Assembly: GCA_934526185.1 (NCBI GenBank)
Contig: CAKTAA010000002.1
Span: 26,991-90,990, forward strand
Direction: 5' to 3'
DNA: 64,000 nt
DNA from: an uncultured Eubacteriales bacterium
GTDB lineage: Bacteria; Bacillota; Clostridia; Oscillospirales; CAG-272
Shown here: in pieces, positions 1 to 7,600 of the stretch
How positions within the stretch are numbered: position 1 is the stretch's first letter
Layout of the letters: each line of letters starts with the position of its first letter
The notes under the pieces: model-generated
Databases searched by the model: none
What the model saw: only the letters and a program-made list of their open reading frames with translations
Told to the model about the DNA's origin: nothing
Position numbers and translations under genes: made by a program

Positions 1-1067
1 ATCTTTTCGAAATCCCTGCCGAATACGCGGCAGGAAACAAAGAAGCTCTCGATTACTGCCGGGTCACCCAGGCAAACCACCGCCAAGGCGACGATTCCCA
101 TATCGCCGTACTTATCCGAAGCAGAAAGCGAAATTATGCTGTATGAGCTGTCTCGCATAAGACCGGAGATTTCGTCCGCAGTATATCTCTTGCCGGACAA
201 ATTGAACTGGTTTGTGCGCATTGACAGCTCCGACAGCCTCTCCGCTTGGCCGAGAGCCGCGGTACCGCATTTTACACAGCTCCCGAGCGATGCATTATAT
301 TCGGCCACACTGGCACAGCGAAGCTTTTCCTTTTCGCGTTCCTTCTGATCGCGGTATTGCTTTGTCCGATTGATTTCAGAAGATGTACCGGCAAAAAACG
401 ATGCAATTTTTTCAGGAAATTCCCGATCGTCATACGAAACTTTAACAGCTGTCACCTCGGGCAGCATAGCGTTTACAAGTCCGATTTCGTAGTCGCTGTC
501 ATCTATGAAAACAATGCTGTCCGTTGAAAGATTCAGTTCGCCGGCAATTTCACGAATGCTGTTTGGCTTGTCACCGTATCCGATTTTGGATATCACAAAA
601 TGCTCTGTATTGAGAAGCATATCGGGATTTTTAAAAACCTCCGTTATGATTTCGGGCTGATTTTTTGAGCACAGGCAAAGAAGTACACCGGCATTGTACA
701 GCTTTATAAGCTCCGCCTGCAATGATTTTTCATCCGTTCCGATATGTATTTCTTCCTCACCGGCGATACCGTGCCAGAGCACATTATCGCAATCGGTAAT
801 CAGCACTTTTTTGAGCGCGGCAGACTGCTCAAAATATTTATCCAGAGTGGCAAACAGATGGTCAAGTGTCTCAAAATTTGAAAACACAAGATCGCTGTCA
901 AGCACTTCAATGCCGAACTGCTCCTCGATTGAAACGATAAACTGAATAAATTCAATAGATGTGAGTCCGATGCCCAAAAGCGCGGCGCTTCCGGAGAGGC
1001 GATTGAGCTCTTCCGTATCCGCACCGGTGACGCTGGCGAGAATGCTTAATATTTTATACCTGTCCAT
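1..1067 (-). CDS. ACP-FkbH fusion protein (partial, runs off left edge)
   Basis: I translated this frame by hand on the minus strand; it is open from ATG 1067 to the window edge, so its C-terminus is missing. Residues 1-80 form an acyl carrier protein domain with the phosphopantetheine serine in GIGLTSIEF (Ser37). A HAD-type FkbH domain follows, starting TDCDNVLWHG (Asp92/Asp94). FkbH proteins make a phosphoglyceryl or glyceryl thioester on an ACP from 1,3-bisphosphoglycerate; here carrier and enzyme are fused. The start overlaps the 3' end of the radical SAM gene by 14 nt and has AGGGAGG upstream, so the genes are translationally coupled. The family call is firm; the product made is unknown. 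Confidence 0.88.
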   Translation of the reverse strand, partial: MDRYKILSILASVTGADTEELNRLSGSAALLGIGLTSIEFIQFIVSIEEQFGIEVLDSDLVFSNFETLDHLFATLDKYFEQSAALKKVLITDCDNVLWHGIAGEEEIHIGTDEKSLQAELIKLYNAGVLLCLCSKNQPEIITEVFKNPDMLLNTEHFVISKIGYGDKPNSIREIAGELNLSTDSIVFIDDSDYEIGLVNAMLPEVTAVKVSYDDREFPEKIASFFAGTSSEINRTKQYRDQKEREKEKLRCASVAEYNASLGSCVKCGTAALGQAERLSELSMRTNQFNLSGKRYTADEISGLMRDSSYSIISLSASDKYGDMGIVALAVVCLGDPAVIESFFVSCRVFGRDFEK

Positions 1068-2088
1068 TCATTTCCTCCCTTATGCTTTTTGTCAAACCGC
1101 ATCCGACAAACTGTAATTTTCTGAATTCGCAGCCGTCGTCGTCACCGAGCGGATTTCCCGTAAGCTGATCCGCATTCGCCATGCATCCTTTGCCGCAGGT
1201 ATCACGAAGAATACACTTTGAGCACGAAAAATCGGATCCAACGCGCTCCTTTGCAAGCGACACGATCTTTGCCATTTTATCGTCGAATTCATTTTTATCG
1301 AACGAGAGTATATTGCCGACCGTGAATTTCCCGTCGTAAAGACCTTGACACGGCTGGATTGAGCCGTCAACCTTTATACAGACAGACAAAGTGTGTTCGG
1401 CGGAGAAAAGCGGGCACTTCACTGTGCATCTCGGCAGAAACGCTTTACATTCGAGCTCGGTATTGAGACGTTCGATGAGCTTCAGTGCCGCAAACTTTTC
1501 ACGGGCAGTCAAGGCTTTATTCTCCCAATCGTCTGATCCGTTTCCTGATCTGTAGACGTATGCGAACTCCGGCGTGAAGCCGAGTGAACGGGCAAGCAGG
1601 TAAAACCTCTCAATATCTTCATAATTGTTCTTCGATATAACCATTTTCAGAAGGGGATTACCTTCGGTATTCCGTATGATTTGCGCGAACTCCATAGCCT
1701 TTTCAAAATTGCCTTTTCCGCGTGTAAGCGCGTTTGTTTCTTCGCATGCACCGTCAAGACTGATCTGCAGGGTGAGGTTGCTGTGCGAATTTACCGCGTC
1801 GGCGAGAGACTTTGTGCCGGTAGTTGCGTTGGTGACAATGCCGAACGAAAGATCGCTGTGCGTATCGATAAGCGACAGTACCTTGTCAAATTCAGTATGC
1901 AGCGTCGGTTCACCGCCCGAAAAAAGAAAACGGCGCGTGCCGAGCGGCAAGAGTGTTGCTATGATCCCCTCGATTTGAGAAAACGAAAGTTCGCGCCTTA
2001 GAAGATTCGTCCCGGAGCGGTTGTAGCAGGTGGCACAGTTCAGGTTGCATTGATTTGTAATTTCAATATAGGCAGTCGATATTTTCAT
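1054..2088 (-). CDS. radical SAM / SPASM-domain maturase
   Basis: 344 aa. The radical SAM cluster motif CxxxCxxC is at the N-terminus (Cys14, Cys18, Cys21, within CNLNCATC), followed by the SAM-binding FSGGEPTLH segment. The C-terminal third has a SPASM-type cysteine set (CIKVDGSIQPC, then CSKCILRDTCGKGC), which binds auxiliary Fe-S clusters. SPASM enzymes next to PqqD-like proteins usually modify ribosomally made peptides. The start ATG overlaps the stop of the upstream PqqD-like gene by 4 nt (ATGA). No obvious precursor peptide is seen nearby, so the substrate is open; other SPASM roles (enzyme maturation) remain possible. Confidence 0.9.
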   Translation of the reverse strand: MKISTAYIEITNQCNLNCATCYNRSGTNLLRRELSFSQIEGIIATLLPLGTRRFLFSGGEPTLHTEFDKVLSLIDTHSDLSFGIVTNATTGTKSLADAVNSHSNLTLQISLDGACEETNALTRGKGNFEKAMEFAQIIRNTEGNPLLKMVISKNNYEDIERFYLLARSLGFTPEFAYVYRSGNGSDDWENKALTAREKFAALKLIERLNTELECKAFLPRCTVKCPLFSAEHTLSVCIKVDGSIQPCQGLYDGKFTVGNILSFDKNEFDDKMAKIVSLAKERVGSDFSCSKCILRDTCGKGCMANADQLTGNPLGDDDGCEFRKLQFVGCGLTKSIREEMNGQV

Positions 2089-2348
2089 ACTATCAGCACG
2101 ACTTTCTTCTCTACGGTGTCCGCAAGGAATTCTTCAACATCGGCGCGGATATCGTCCGGCTCGGCGTCATAGATTTTGCACAGCTTGCCAAGCAGAGCGT
2201 CAAGCCCGCACGCTTCGTCGAGACACGTGAGAATATCGATTCCCGTCTCGTCAAACAGGTGCGTGTCACCGCTTTCGGGATCGAATACCGCAAGCGACGT
2301 TTCGTCGGTCTGAATGTAATCCATTTTGTCATTCTTTTTGTAATGCAT
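2085..2348 (-). CDS. PqqD-like peptide chaperone
   Basis: 87 aa from ATG 2348. It looks like the PqqD fold: an N-terminal strand region ending in FDPESGDTHLFDETG, then a helical part with an acidic tail (YDAEPDDIRADVEEFL). PqqD-type proteins bind the leader of a precursor peptide and hand it to a partner radical SAM enzyme, which here is the next gene. The frame is open further upstream to ATG 2498, but that would overlap the S26-like gene and add 50 basic residues unlike PqqD; CAGGT eight bases before ATG 2348 supports the shorter start. Small family with weak signature, so call by size, fold pattern and neighbour. Confidence 0.75.
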   Translation of the reverse strand: MHYKKNDKMDYIQTDETSLAVFDPESGDTHLFDETGIDILTCLDEACGLDALLGKLCKIYDAEPDDIRADVEEFLADTVEKKVVLIV

Positions 2349-2451
2349 GATTTTACCTGAAACACACGCGAATGATGCGCGGTTTTCTTTCAAGAAAGCT
2401 CGGCAAAGAACTATAATAGATTTTACGAATAGAGTTTTTTGCGGAGCTTTT

Positions 2452-2907
2452 TCAAAAAACAACCGTGTTCTTGTCGTATGCGTTTCTTTTCCTTTCATAT
2501 TCTTTGTAAATTTCGGTTTTTTTTGTTTTTGACGAGTTAAAGGCGCACTTGTGAAATTCGCGGTTCACAAGAAGCGACAGCTTTATAAGCTCTGCCGGAT
2601 AATCTGGCAGAGCTTGTCCGTTTGACAATGCAGCTTTCCCGATTGTCTCTGACGCAGGAAAATCCTCGAGCCGAAACGCATTGTCACCCTTGCAGAAATA
2701 TCTGCCGCCGCTGATTTTCAGAAGCCGGTGTACCAAAAGCGTACCCTTGTACAGAAACACCAGAATATCCCCGACCGCATAGCTGCTTTCCCGCACGACT
2801 GTAATGATGTCACCTTCAAAAAGCACCGGATTCATGCTTGAACCGGTCACAGTGATTTCTGCAGTCCTGCCGGACGAAAGACGAGCCGCGAGAATTCCTG
2901 TCATCAT
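2452..2907 (-). CDS. S24/S26-type serine peptidase, Ser-His form
   Basis: 151 aa. Contains the signal-peptidase core: GSSMNPVLFEGDIITV with the nucleophile Ser24, then VGDILVF and LLVHRLLKI, and KGDNAF further on. The basic residue sits in VHR, not VKR, so this is the Ser-His (SipW/eukaryotic-like) version rather than the Ser-Lys bacterial SPase I. No clear N-terminal membrane anchor is visible. The tail from about residue 115 is hydrophilic and lysine rich. It begins 4 nt after the HprK-like gene ends. In this setting it may cut a leader peptide or an exported substrate, which is inference. Confidence 0.8.
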   Translation of the reverse strand: MMTGILAARLSSGRTAEITVTGSSMNPVLFEGDIITVVRESSYAVGDILVFLYKGTLLVHRLLKISGGRYFCKGDNAFRLEDFPASETIGKAALSNGQALPDYPAELIKLSLLVNREFHKCAFNSSKTKKTEIYKEYERKRNAYDKNTVVF

Positions 2908-2911
2908 TTTG

Positions 2912-3706
2912 CTATCCGTTTTGTATCACCTCCGCGGCATATGCCATATCGCAGTATTTCAGACGCACGCAGTTTTCTTTTGCGAGACGCGACATGAGCT
3001 TCAGATATTCACCCGTTATCGGATACAGCGTAATCGGCGAGTGAAGCAGTTCGGTAAGCTTCTCCGTCGTTGTCATCGGCAGAACTGCATTTTCCGATGC
3101 AGTTCGCTCGATGAAAAATATCCTGCCGAGCGGAATAACTCTCGATACACAGTTTTCCGGAGTGAAAACATAACGGCGTGCTTCTTCTTCACCTGTTATG
3201 AAAAGCTCTTGCGGGGCAGCGTTGTATTCTCGCAGCACTGAAAGTCCCCCGTCCCGCAGATGCACCGGAGCGGTACACGGATGAATATCAAAGGTCGAGC
3301 GGTCGATAAGAATGCAGTCCTCGGCAACAAATCCGAAGCCAAGACTTAAAAGATAGGTACAAAGCGTCGTTTTTCCGGAACTAGAGGACGCAAGAAAAAG
3401 GTATGCCCGTCCGCCGTATTCCACTGCCGCACCATGGAGCGCAAGAACGGATTCGTCATAGCGGTTGTTATCGAACAGATATTGATCTAAAATTCTCATC
3501 GGCTGAGTTGTGCGTTTTTTTTCTCCGTCAAGAACAACAGCAAATCCATCTGCGTTCTGCGTGACTGTTATATCAATTTCCGCTTCCTTTTCCGATTCAC
3601 TTATGTATTTACCGAACTTAATTCGGAGGAATACGGCAAGTTCAATGCTGTCTGTTTTGATAGAGTACGATGTTTGATATGGTAAAGCAAGACGCAGTAT
3701 CGGCAT
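2912..3706 (-). CDS. HPr kinase-like / PEP-carboxykinase-fold P-loop protein
   Basis: 264 aa, first gene of the minus-strand operon. Central segment LALHGAAVEYGGRAYLFLA leads into a P-loop SSSSGKTTL (residues about 107-115), followed by a FVAEDCILID metal/phosphate segment. This is the HprK C-terminal catalytic core without the usual HprK N-terminal domain or signature of true HPr kinase. Such stand-alone HprK-like proteins occur with PqqD and radical SAM genes in peptide-modification clusters, where they may phosphorylate a peptide or small molecule. GGAG lies six bases before ATG 3706 and a consensus promoter sits just upstream. Confidence 0.82.
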   Translation of the reverse strand: MPILRLALPYQTSYSIKTDSIELAVFLRIKFGKYISESEKEAEIDITVTQNADGFAVVLDGEKKRTTQPMRILDQYLFDNNRYDESVLALHGAAVEYGGRAYLFLASSSSGKTTLCTYLLSLGFGFVAEDCILIDRSTFDIHPCTAPVHLRDGGLSVLREYNAAPQELFITGEEEARRYVFTPENCVSRVIPLGRIFFIERTASENAVLPMTTTEKLTELLHSPITLYPITGEYLKLMSRLAKENCVRLKYCDMAYAAEVIQNG

Positions 3707-3739
3707 AGTATTCTCCGTTCAGAAAAAAATGGTAAACAC

Positions 3740-3768
3740 ATTATACAACATAATTCACGAATATTCAA
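3740..3768 (-). promoter_or_regulatory. sigma-A promoter of the HprK-PqqD-radical SAM operon
   Basis: Read on the minus strand: -35 TTGAAT at 3768-3763, 17-nt spacer, -10 TATAAT at 3745-3740. The expected start near 3733 gives a leader of about 27 nt before ATG 3706. Confidence 0.75.
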
Positions 3769-3927
3769 CATATATTATTTAGTTGCTGCTGGAAATATTT
3801 TTGAGTAACACTTGATATTTTAAATTTACATGCTATTTTCATCATAAATAAGAAGAGCTAGAAGTTTAGAAAATGGCATCCGTCGAGATCTTCCTTGGGT
3901 GGTGATTATTCGCTTTTCGGCAAAAGT

Positions 3928-4026
3928 GGTGCGGCCGATGATAGTCTTTTACGGAAAGTCTCTATAGGGAAAATTTTGAAAAAAACCTATAGAAAAGTTT
4001 ATGAATTAACCATCATCGACCGCACC
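3928..4026. repeat. long nested inverted repeat
   Basis: Outer arms GGTGCGGCCGATGATAGT (3928-3945) and ACCATCATCGACCGCACC (4009-4026) pair with two mismatches in 18. An inner perfect pair TCTATAGG (3961-3968) and CCTATAGA (3986-3993) lies inside. It could be the end of a mobile element, a MITE or a structured RNA. No ORF lies within it. It marks the border between the maturase operon and the decayed restriction island. Confidence 0.7.
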
Positions 4027-4085
4027 AGCTAAAACAAATCAAGGAAAACTGCTATCGAATGATTGATTTTTAACGGAAGTGTGAA

Positions 4086-4325
4086 ATGATAAATTATCTA
4101 CTCTGCGGAGGCGTGGCTGTAAGTTACAAACTTTTTCATTTAATGATCGAGCGGGATATTGCCAATGCTCAACAAATGTGGGATGCAGACATCCCTACAA
4201 ATATTATTACAAAATTGAAAAACGGTCAGTATTATAGCCTTGGACAAGGTACAAGCATCTGCCCCGCCCTAAACTGCGGCGCTGACGATATACTGGAATT
4301 TGTGTCGAATGCTCCAAAAGACTGA
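4086..4325 (+). CDS. small XRE-type HTH regulator beside a broken type I methylase
   Basis: 79 aa. The pattern VSYKLFHLMIERDI, then NIITKLKNGQYYSL and ICPALNCGADDILEFV matches the small Cro/CI-like HTH proteins that precede hsdM genes in Firmicutes. The family usually starts near VSYK; a GTG there has GGAGG too close, so ATG 4086 is kept. One region (SLGQGTS) looks altered from the usual SLxTIxxI, so the protein may be partly degenerate. The methylase gene 16 nt downstream is decayed, so this regulator has probably lost its target operon. Confidence 0.65.
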   Translation: MINYLLCGGVAVSYKLFHLMIERDIANAQQMWDADIPTNIITKLKNGQYYSLGQGTSICPALNCGADDILEFVSNAPKD

Positions 4326-4340
4326 TGGAGGAAAAAGGAT

Positions 4341-5451
4341 ATGGACAACCAAATACATAATATAAGTGGGGTATTGCGGGTGACTCTCTGTGTGGCAATT
4401 CATGCGTGGCAAATACCGTGATGTTATTCTGCCCATGTCAGTTAATCGCCGCTTGGACACTATGCTTGAGGGCATCAAGGCTGCGGTTTTCGAAATGAAG
4501 AAAAAGTTGGATGAAGTGGGAATCGACAATCAGTGGCCTGCACTCTGCAATGCAGCAGGACAGGCTTTCTGCAATGATCTACGTTTTTGCTCAGGGATCT
4601 TACCAGCAGCACAAAGATATAGACACCCAAGGATGACTTTGAATCTTATTTGGGCGTTTTTTCCAATGTGCAGAAAATCCTAGAAAAATTCAAATTCCGC
4701 AACCAGATTCATTCGATGAACGATGCGGTTATTCTGAGCAGTGTTATTGAGAAATTTATCTCCTTAGCCATCAATCTCAGCCCTAATCTGGTTATAAGGA
4801 CGAAGAGAGAACGATTCTGAGGCATCAGTGTCTGGAAAATCATGGAGCGGGTATGATCCTTGAGAGCTCATCCGTAAGTTCAACGAAGAGGCCGGTGTGC
4901 ACAGGACGCCCCATGATGTTGCGGAACTGGTGGCAGACCTCATCTTTATGCCGGTCGCCGACCAAATCAAGGATGCAAACCTCTTCCTACTATGACGGAA
5001 CATGCGGAACCGGCGGTATGCTTACCGTGGTGTAGAACGCTTGCTGACTCTGGGCGGGGCAAAAAAGTTTCTATCCATCTGTTCGGGCGGGAAATCAACC
5101 CAGAGACTTATGTCATCTGTAAGGCAAATATGCTTTTAAAGGGTGAAAGCGAACAGGCTGAATACATCATTTATGGTTCTGCGCTTTCTATGGACGGTAA
5201 TGCCTCCTGGCAGTTTGATTTTATGCTTTCCAATCCTCCTTACGGCAAGAGCTGGGCAAACCGCCGCTGAAAAGATGTGCGGTAAAAAAGTGATTTTGGA
5301 CAGCCGTTTTAATGCCTATCTTGAGGGCGGATACCCGCTTACCATGTTTCCGAAGGGCAGTGATTGGCGTTGCTGTTCCTGCTGAACAATGTTGCCAAAA
5401 TGAAAAAAGACTCGCTGCCGGCAGCCGCATACGTCCATGTGGGAAGGTATA
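4341..5451 (+). pseudogene. hsdM: decayed type I restriction-modification methylase subunit (hsdM)
   Basis: HsdM-like pieces follow each other in different frames: KYRDVILPM and NQWPALCNAAGQAF near 4405-4570, ILEKFKFRNQIHSM near 4680, FNEEAG and VAELVADLIFMPVADQI near 4870-4970, the SAM-binding region around TCGTGGMLTV near 5005-5035, LFGREINPETY near 5085, and the catalytic SNPPYGKSW near 5228-5260. Several frameshifts and early stops separate them, and the C-terminus is missing after about 5450. HsdM adds N6-methyl groups to adenine in type I systems. No hsdS or hsdR is visible. ATG 4341 follows GGAGGAAAAAGGAT, the original ribosome site. Confidence 0.85.
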
Positions 5452-6231
5452 GATGAAAAGAAAAGCTCTCCCGTGGGATTTCCTGCGAAATTCAGAACAG
5501 CGGCTTTTTTACCGGGCAGTACGACAATATCCCGTAACCTTGCCTCTCACTCCGAAGATCGTCATGCTTCTGTCTGCGTTTTGACGGACTTGCTCCGGTT
5601 TTACCGCCGCCAGTTCATGGCGGCGCAGGCATGCGGCACGGGCAAAGGTGAGTATATCCGCGTTGCTTTATCTTGAAAAGCCATAGTCGCGGGTAACTTC
5701 ATTTCGGCTTCGCTGAATATCTTTCCGCCGCTGTTCGGAAAGCAGAATCGCCAAATCGCCTGCCTTGCAGCCGTAAAGATTACACAATGCGGAATTGGTT
5801 TTGCGGGACTTCCTGCACTTGCCGCACCAGAGATTTGTGTTTCATTTTGCACCACTCAGAAAAAGAGCGCACCTTGTTTGGGTAGGTAAGTTGACGAGAT
5901 TTTTAGACAGCTTTCCGGTGCTGTTTTCCCGATTTCAAGGCCTTTTAAAAATTTCACTCCACTGCCGTTGGCAGTTCCGCTTCTCCAGAAATTTAAAAAA
6001 TCGCCGGACAATCGTTCTGTTCGTGTTCGCTCCACAGTACGCCGCTCCCGCGCATTACCCATGTCGCTCGTCTCTCCCACACCCGGTGGAAAAGACGCAC
6101 AGTCTTTTCGGGCTTGCTGTGCTGACTTCGAACCTTTTAGCCGCCGTTATCGTCAAGGCAGGCTGCTACTTTCCACTCCTTTCATCATTCAAACCTCTAT
6201 CTTTAATATGACGGATGGTGAACTTTCTTAA
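5452..6231. other. degenerate stretch without a recognisable gene
   Basis: Continuation of the decayed island. Open frames here are short and on both strands, and none resembles a known protein. The clearest is a 57-codon minus-strand frame at 5668-5841 with a zinc-ribbon-like start (WCGKC, later CNLYGC) and a charged tail (SEQRRKDIQRSRNEV). It has stops on both sides and no start codon, so it is probably the end of a lost gene. Confidence 0.4.
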
Positions 6232-6272
6232 AAACGCAAAAAAGCGGTGTCCTCTTATAAGGGGACGCCGCC
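6232..6272 (-). terminator. possible minus-strand hairpin terminator
   Basis: GCGGTGTCC (6244-6252) pairs with GGACGCCGC (near 6263-6271); on the minus strand it is followed by TTTTTTGCGTTTTT. No minus-strand gene is seen directly upstream. Confidence 0.4.
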
Positions 6273-6455
6273 CGCAGCACCTGTCCTACGAAAGGTTCGA
6301 AATTTCGTCAGGCGGCAAGGCTGGGAATCTTCCGAATGGTCCGGCTTGCTTCCATTTTTTTCATCGCACTTCCATCTTTGTCTTTTTCAGCTTCATTCTC
6401 CGTTGAAGCTTTTCCCGCCTCACTTTTAATATGACAGATATTGAATAAAATGAAC

Positions 6456-6492
6456 GCGCAGACGGAAATTTTCCGTCTGCGCATTTTTCTTT
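6456..6492 (+). terminator. strong palindromic hairpin with T-run
   Basis: Near-perfect palindrome 6456-6482 (arms GCGCAGACGGAA and TTCCGTCTGCGC) followed by ATTTTTCTTTTC. The same CGCAGACG core occurs in a second palindrome at 7385-7418, so it may also be a dispersed repeat. Confidence 0.65.
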
Positions 6493-6825
6493 TCTTATGC
6501 CCGCTTCCCCTTCTGCTCTTAACGTCCTTATTAAGCAGAGGGACGTTGTTGGTTTGTTTTTTATATTGCAAAATAAATTTATTTTTTTCTATTTTTACAA
6601 ATGTACGGTAGTTTTTAACTGCGATTTTCTATACATTTTTCAAATTGCATGAAACAATAATTATATAAATAATATAAATATATTTTCAATACAAACTTTT
6701 ATCTAAAAATGAGAGATGGTGAACAAAACAGCTCCTTGTATATTTCGAGCTGATTCCCCTTCATTGTTACACTTCACAATATTTTTTCAGCATGGAATAA
6801 ATTACTTCGAAACATTTACTTAATA
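6493..6825. other. AT-rich gap, no gene seen
   Basis: Very AT-rich sequence with many stops in all frames. I see no ORF, RNA gene or clear repeat here. Confidence 0.5.
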
Positions 6826-7052
6826 CTGTTCAGCACTGTTCGCTGCTGGTTTCGTGTTTTTATCAAATTCGCCTTGATCATCAAAGAAAGATGATAATAC
6901 GCATTCATACCCGTGAAACCAAGCTCCTACTCGATGGCATTTATGGTTGCCTCCTTTTTTGTCTGGATAAGATCAAGAATTTCAAAACGTTTTTTTCGAG
7001 AGGGTATCGCGAAGGCCTCAAGCGCGGCATTCTGTTCTATTGTATCAATGAA
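6826..7052 (-). pseudogene. ArsR-like winged-helix regulator remnant
   Basis: On the minus strand a frame reads AFAIPSRKKRFEILDLI, then KKEATINAIE, a TAG stop (6927-6929), ELGFTGMNAYYHLSLM and IKANLIKTR. This matches an ArsR-type HTH (recognition helix followed by AYYHLSLL). The frame has no start codon upstream and one internal stop, so it is the broken C-terminal part of a metal-sensor or related repressor gene. Confidence 0.6.
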
Positions 7053-7600
7053 CTAATAAATTCATGGAAAAGTCGAGCGTTTTTTTAAAAAGTTAACAGT
7101 TTTGCACTAAAAATTTTCGAAACGGGGTTTTATCGCCTGTTTTGAGAGGTAAAACGTATTGCGCGAGGCGGAATATAGTGGAAAAAATGGGAAAATTAAG
7201 AGAAAAAGGGAATGTTTAAAATAAAATCGGGAGAACCTGGCGTTCCGCCAAGGGGATGGGATAGAAATTTTGGCAGGGATTGGACGAGAGACTGGGGATT
7301 GGCGAAATGCCAAGAGGGGATTTCAAGCATATATAAATAGGAAGCTTGTGGAAGCCAGCCAGTTCTGGGCTTACATACAAAACACCCCACCGCAGACGAA
7401 TTTTCGTCTGCGGTGGGGTACCGTTAAAGCTTGCATCCATCAAATTCGTTTAACAAACGAATAGGCCGAACATCTTACCAATGGTAAAGAGGTTCAACCT
7501 ATTCAAAATAGGTGCACTTGAGCATTCTGTAATCGAACCGTGCACTTCTTTTAGAGTGACGGTTGTACGCACTTCGTTGTAATTAAAGGCTCGAACCAGC
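7053..7600. other. gene-free stretch with an extended palindrome
   Basis: Several overlapping short frames on both strands, none convincing. The stretch holds the perfect palindrome listed at 7385-7418. The proline-rich minus-strand frames around 7196-7443 overlap each other in two frames, which suggests a non-coding repeat rather than a gene. Confidence 0.45.
7385..7418. repeat. palindrome sharing the CGCAGACG core with 6456-6482
   Basis: Arms CCCCACCGCAGACGAA (7385-7400) and TTCGTCTGCGGTGGGG (7403-7418) are perfectly complementary around a 2-nt centre. There is no T-run after it on the plus strand. The core CGCAGACG-AAtt-CGTCTGCG is shared with the hairpin 0.9 kb to the left. Confidence 0.65.
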
